DNA of 64,000 bases from Artemisia argyi (lineage: Eukaryota > Streptophyta > Magnoliopsida > Asterales > Asteraceae). Both the position numbers and the translations under genes were made by a program. A model generated the notes under the pieces. It was given only the letters and a program-made list of their open reading frames with translations. It ran no database searches and was not told the DNA's origin. The stretch is from NCBI GenBank assembly GCA_030686995.1, contig CM060691.1:58849338-58913337 (forward strand), read 5' to 3'. This document shows, piece by piece, positions 59,639 through 64,000 of the stretch (position 1 is the stretch's first letter; each line of letters opens with the position of its first letter).

Positions 59639-61422
59639 ACTACTTAAAACCACTAGACCATGGAGTTCTCCCTTGAACCAAACACCCCTATATTATACAA
59701 ATTCTAATGAAACTTGAATACAAAAAGACCAAAACCAAATCTACTGATTACAATCTATCTAATAAGTAAATAATAATCTAAAGAAACACAGAAGAACAAT
59801 AAATAGCAACTATATACTAAAATAGCAAAAATCAAAGGTTTGGCTTACAAGTGAGTCCAAGTTGAGAAACATGAACAAAGACCAAGTATCAATCCTAATA
59901 GCTCACCACTGAGCTTCTAAACCAAAAATCTTCCATGATCAACCCTGCTCCAACATTCTTCATCATTATTTATTTATTTTTTATTTTTTACTTATTTATT
60001 TCCTATTTATGATTATTTTTTATTTTTAAACTAAAACTGGTATAGAAGCTTTGTAAGCTTATAAAAGCTTTTTAGGAACCTGAATTGAGCTTAAATGAAC
60101 ATACAACAACAACATTTAACAAATTAAGAAGAATTTGTCAAATTCTCTCAAAATGCCAAAAACTGAATTTGATTACTAAGTTTGAAATTAAGGTTAAAAG
60201 AAGTTCAAATTACAATAAGGAGACTGAGTACAACATGTTTTGATTGAAATTACAACTGAAATGGTAAATTACACTACCTACGATTAAGCTAGATTAAAAC
60301 TACTCTAATAATTCTTCACTTCTCCTTTATTCTTGATATATAGATGATAAAAAGGTCCCTAGCAGCTATCCAAGACTTTCCCACTTTACTTGAGTCATTG
60401 ATTTAGTCAATTGAATCTAAACCGTTCAAAACACCTTTTCGCGCCAAAAAAATATCTTAGGTAGCGTGGGAAGTTTTTACGGCATTAAATGGTGCTTGTT
60501 TGGTTGTGGTGAGCTGGGGGAGACAAGGTGGGAAACTGGATGGTCAAGTGGTGGTGAAACCACTAAGGTGGAAGGTGGTATGGTGGTCTGTGAGTGTGGG
60601 GTGGTTTTGGGGGGAAGAAAGGGTAAAAAGGGTGGGTTTTACTGCTTCTTTGACCCGGTTTTATTATTTAGGTTGGTGGGCCGGTTGTGGGGGTTGGGCC
60701 AGAAAAGGGGAAATGGGCTTGGTGTGTTTGTTTATTATTTAGTTTTGGCATTGGGCTTATATAATAATAATGGTCCGTTTGGTTAAGTGTAACTAACAAG
60801 GACCAATTTTGCAATTCACCAAATATTTAGGGGCTGGTTTGTAACTTTTTCAAAGATAGTAGAAGGACCAAACTTGTCATATCTCAATAACCTAAGGACC
60901 ATAAATGTAATTTTCCCATTTTTAAACATTCGAGGACCTTTTAGGTCATATTTGGATTTTTGAGGGACTAAATATGTAATTTCCCAAAAGTTATCAAAAT
61001 GTTCTAAATTGAAAGTTATGAATAGTACAAGGGTGTATTTTGATAAATTCCTTTATTTAAACACCCAGGGACTAATTTTGCCAATTTTGAAACTTGAGGG
61101 GTAAAAGTTTCCATTTTGTATAAACTTTCATCCAGGGACTATTTGTGAATAAGTTTGACTTCCCATGGACTAAAGTTGACTTTTTATTCATTTTAAACCT
61201 TCAGGGACTAGTTTTGACAATTTTTGAAACTTGAGGGATTGAAACTGCCAATTATGCAAACTTTGTACGTTTTTCATCTGTTTTTGATTATTTTGCATTT
61301 GAAACATATAAAACACACTTCTAAGATATTTTAAGTATTATGATGCATATTTGAGTGTTTTTGGATGTTTTGGCAGTTCAGATTAGTATAAAATGATGAG
61401 TATTTAGACACTCATCAGCCAT

Positions 61423-62501
61423 TAGGCAACTCGCAACGGGTGAACCTCCAGATAGATTTGATGACTATTTAAACATGGCGCGCCGAATGTCAGGTGATAT
61501 ATTTTTTAAACTTATTGTTATTAATTTTTTTATATTTTAGCGTTATATATATTTTAAAGTTCTTGTTGTTAATTTTTTTATAAAGTTAGCGTTATATATA
61601 TTTTTTAAAGTTCTTGTTATTATTTTTTTTTTATAAAGTTAGCGTTATATATATTTTTTAAAGTTATTGTTATTAATTTTTTATAGGAGAATGCCTTGAT
61701 CATTTTTGCCAAGCGATTATTCAATTATATGGTCGAGAGTTCTTACGTAGGCCTACATCCCATGACATTGCACGCTTATACGAGTTCCATGAAGATAAAC
61801 ATCACATTCCTGGAATGCTTGGTATCATTGATTGTACCCATTTCCCATGGCGTAATTGTTCTAGACATTTGAAAGGTCAATATAAGCAAGGTGATCATCA
61901 ATACCCAACTATTATGCTTGAAGCCGTCGCTTCTTACGATTTGTGGATTTGGCATTCGTTTTTTGGTCCTCCAGGTGCAAACAACGATATCAATGTTTTG
62001 AATCAGTCACCATTGTATCTTACGGAGTGAAACGGAACGGCGGCAAACAGTTCATTTCATGTAAATGAACGGTTTTACAAACGTGGTTATTATCTTACCG
62101 ATGGAATCTATCCTACATGGTCAACGTTTGTTAAAGCATACAAGCATCCGGTTGAATTGAATGAAAAGAGATTTAAAAAGCTACAAGTGTCTGCAAGAAA
62201 AGATATCGAGCGAGCTTTTGGTCGTCTTAAAAATAAATGGATGATTCTCGCTCGTCCTCCCTGAGCAATGTTGGTTGAGAAGATTCGACAAATCGTTTAT
62301 ACGTGTATCATATTTCACAATATGATTTTAAAAGACGATAGGATGGCAATATCACCGGTTCATATAATGGATCCGCCAGTCGCGCCAGTTTATGACGATA
62401 GTGTATTACCGGAGTTAATCGACGAACAAATGCATTACCGACTCCTATATGATTTTACGGACCACGTAGATGCTCAAAACTTAACATATCTCGATGATTA
62501 G
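61423..62501 (+). pseudogene. PIF/Harbinger-like transposase pseudogene, 3' part
   Basis: This continues the gene cut at 26179. Exon 1 resumes with RQLATGEPPDRFDDYL and ends at 61493. An AT-rich GT...AG intron (61494-61686) follows, then exon 2 (61687-62501). The DDE nuclease core is clear: first Asp in [13 protein letters not shown] (61824 on), second in [10 protein letters not shown] (about 61970-62000), and Glu in DIERAFGRLKNKW (about 62203-62240). Stops at 62028-62030 and 62262-62264 and the upstream frameshift and retroelement show it is dead. HARBI1-type elements usually have a partner Myb-like gene; none is seen here. Confidence 0.9.
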
Positions 62502-63040
62502 TTATTTCATTTTTTTTAAGAATAATGTAATTTTCTTTTAATTATTATTATTATTTTTTTAAGTATTATGTAATTTTCTTTTAGTTATTAATGAAATATT
62601 TATGTTTTAATTAAATTGTTTAATTTAATTAATAAAAAAAAAGTTGGGAGGTATGAAAAAGGTATGGTTGTCACTAAAATGGGGTTGAGAGGTATGGAAA
62701 AAGTATGAATGAGGTGAAATGAGGTGGAATGATATTATTGGTGGATTTCGGAGGTATGGACGATTTCGGAATCATGACTGCCAGTGTCCTCATGTATATT
62801 GTGTTTGACAATTGTTTAATGTTTACATTTCGACTCATTCAATTCCACCTTATAAAATCTGTTATGGAAGATTTCATTTTCAAAAAAACAATTACTCCGG
62901 ATATCACAATCTTATCCTGATATCAATCTTATCTGTTAGTTATATTAAATTACTGTATTAATTACTTGTATATTACAAAACATGTGCTTTAAATATACGG
63001 ATATTACTACTAATACATTTTTTTTTTTATCAACAACAAT
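62502..63040. other. 3' flank of Harbinger pseudogene, no gene seen
   Basis: AT-rich, with repeated GAGGTATGRAAAAAGTATG-like phrases at 62645-62720 that may be the subterminal part of the Harbinger element. Terminal repeats were not established. Confidence 0.4.
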
Positions 63041-63310
63041 GTGGTCTAGTGGTTAACACTTAACTTGTTAAGTGTGCCACTAAGAGAGTAGTACCGGATG
63101 GGTGACCATCCGGGAAGTCCTCTTTGATCACAGGGTCTGTTGATACCAGACTTTCAAAGTCCTTCAATGAAGGTTTCAACCCACTAGGGTTCGAATCTGG
63201 AGAAGACAGGGTTTACTTTAATTTAAGTGTCGTACCTTTGGGCGGCTTAAGTTGAAGGTTTTCCCCCCACCGGGTTTCGAATTGGTCAAGGATTTCTCCG
63301 AAAGAACCGT
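63041..63310 (+). mobile_element. SINE-like unit with tRNA-type boxes and a 5S-rRNA-like core
   Basis: TGGTCTAGTGG at 63042-63052 fits a tRNA A box and GGTTCGAATCT at 63188-63198 a B box. Between them 63067-63122 aligns with the 3' half of plant 5S rRNA (see separate entry). The A-to-B distance (about 135 bp) is too long for a tRNA gene. A second TTCGAAT-type string occurs at 63277. The 3' end and TSD are not defined. Confidence 0.5.
63067..63122 (+). ncRNA. 5S rRNA-like segment (pseudogene or SINE module)
   Basis: GTTAAGTGTGC, then GAGAGTAGTAC, then GGATGGGTGACC, then GGGAAGTCCTC follow in the same order and spacing as in plant 5S rRNA (about positions 50-107, from memory), with about ten mismatches. 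This part includes the internal promoter boxes A, IE and C. The 5' half of 5S is absent, so it is not a functional 5S gene. Confidence 0.6.
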
Positions 63311-64000
63311 TTCAAAGAAAAAGTAATGTCATTTTATCTAGATTATTGTACCAAAAACTCTTTCAGTTGACATTCATAAACTAATGATTTAATGAAATTT
63401 GCACGATACCATTTTGTGTTTTATTATTTATACTATGCCAGTTATCAATTTCAACTAGCTGGAAATCATAATGATAAACATTGCTCCTACAATTTTATGT
63501 TTTAAACAGCATTTGTATGTTACTGTTCCGAAGTTTAAATATGCTCATACATGTCGACAATAAAGGCTCAAAATGAAATCGAGACTATGGTACCAAGCTG
63601 TACGATACAAGACACAAATACAATGATAAGTCTATCATCACATTTTGATAAGAACTTTCATGTGATATAAACGGCCAGCATAAAATGTAGCTGGCAAAAA
63701 GTACTATTATCTTGTCAGGGTGATAAACGGCCAGCAATTAGCCACGCAAGCATTTTTATTAAATGTGCACCGTATAACCTTTAAGGTTTTGAAACATCAT
63801 GGTTGGCCCTTTACGATTTCTACCATAATCAAAAGTCATGGTATACTAATACATAGACAAAGACACAAAGTTGATGATAGCATTAGATGAAGATTAAAGG
63901 CTCTTGCTTGTTTGTGTGTTTAAGTTAATTTAGGTCTCTAGCATGAACAAACACCTCAAGTTTTGTTGGTAATTCAAACGAACGAACAAACAAACAAATT
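63311..64000. other. AT-rich flank, no feature seen
   Basis: No reading frame, RNA or transposon end is recognised. A repeated phrase AAACGGCCAGCA occurs at about 63670 and 63726. Confidence 0.5.

Larger units (their letters stand above)
26180..61417 (-). mobile_element. Element O: non-autonomous Athila-like LTR retrotransposon with nested insertions
   Basis: It is flanked by GCCAT on both sides (26175-26179 and 61418-61422). Its 3' LTR is 26180-30117, its interior 30118-33193, and its 5' LTR starts at 33194. That 5' LTR is split by A2 (35124-42810) and P (42981-59638). Its pieces are 33194-35123, 42816-42980 and 59644-61417, 3869 bp in all. Without insertions the element is about 10.9 kb, with LTRs longer than the interior. 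It has a tRNA-Asp-type PBS and a purine-rich GTGTGGGGGAT tract before the 3' LTR (sense). It encodes no pol. Confidence 0.92.
33194..61417 (-). repeat. 5' LTR of element O, split into three pieces
   Basis: Pieces 33194-35123, 42816-42980 and 59644-61417 join to one LTR co-linear with 26180-30117. The first break carries ACATA duplications (A2), the second ACTAC duplications (P). The joins match the intact partner LTR exactly in the parts I compared. Confidence 0.9.

Noticed and set aside
63067..63122. A functional 5S rRNA gene
   Set aside because: The 5' half is absent and there are mismatches in the conserved core.

Overview
The window looks like plant nuclear DNA from a transposon-rich, AT-rich intergenic region. 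I see no intact host gene. Athila-type Ty3/gypsy retrotransposons with tRNA-Asp-type primer sites, zf-RVT LINEs, hAT, PIF/Harbinger and Mutator-type elements all point to a flowering plant. The non-autonomous gag-like proteins resemble, from memory, proteins annotated in bulk in Asteraceae (Tanacetum/Artemisia/Chrysanthemum). That placement is an inference and was not searched.

Layout. 1-3740: a degenerate LINE carrying two insertions, the edge of a long Athila-like LTR and a 1.4-kb solo LTR (family A) with TSD GTTTT. 3885-5425: a non-autonomous hAT element holding a second LINE fragment. 5611-12535: a Stowaway-like MITE split by complete family-A element A1 (TSD ATTAT). 12640-15250: gene-like debris with two exons of an anthranilate synthase alpha-subunit pseudogene. 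15290-17163 and 20241-20722: two broken copies of a zinc-finger plus restriction-like-endonuclease protein, the first split by a hAT element with an 8-bp TSD. 17849-25470: MITEs, foldbacks and simple repeats with no gene.

25813-62501: one PIF/Harbinger transposase pseudogene, interrupted in its first exon by a 35-kb nest. The outer element O (26180-61417, TSD GCCAT) has LTRs of about 3.9 kb around a 3.1-kb interior coding only a four-knuckle protein. Its right LTR was hit twice: by family-A element A2 (35124-42810, TSD ACATA) and by a 16.7-kb mosaic Athila element P (42981-59638, TSD ACTAC). P carries the only long protease-RT-RNase H-integrase frame in the window. The intact left LTR of O shows both empty sites, so the nesting order is secure. 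63041-63310: a SINE-like unit with a 5S-rRNA-like core.

How the parts work together. A1, A2 and O lack reverse transcriptase and integrase but keep primer-binding sites, long gag-like frames and LTRs. They were presumably moved in trans by Athila-type enzymes like those of P. Family-A LTRs carry a dense array of TGACGSCGTCA palindromes just upstream of a TATA box. They also carry a U5 segment matching the 5' half of tRNA-Asp, the same tRNA whose 3' end fits the primer-binding site. These two features, the mosaic P element and the 5S-containing SINE are the most unusual signals.
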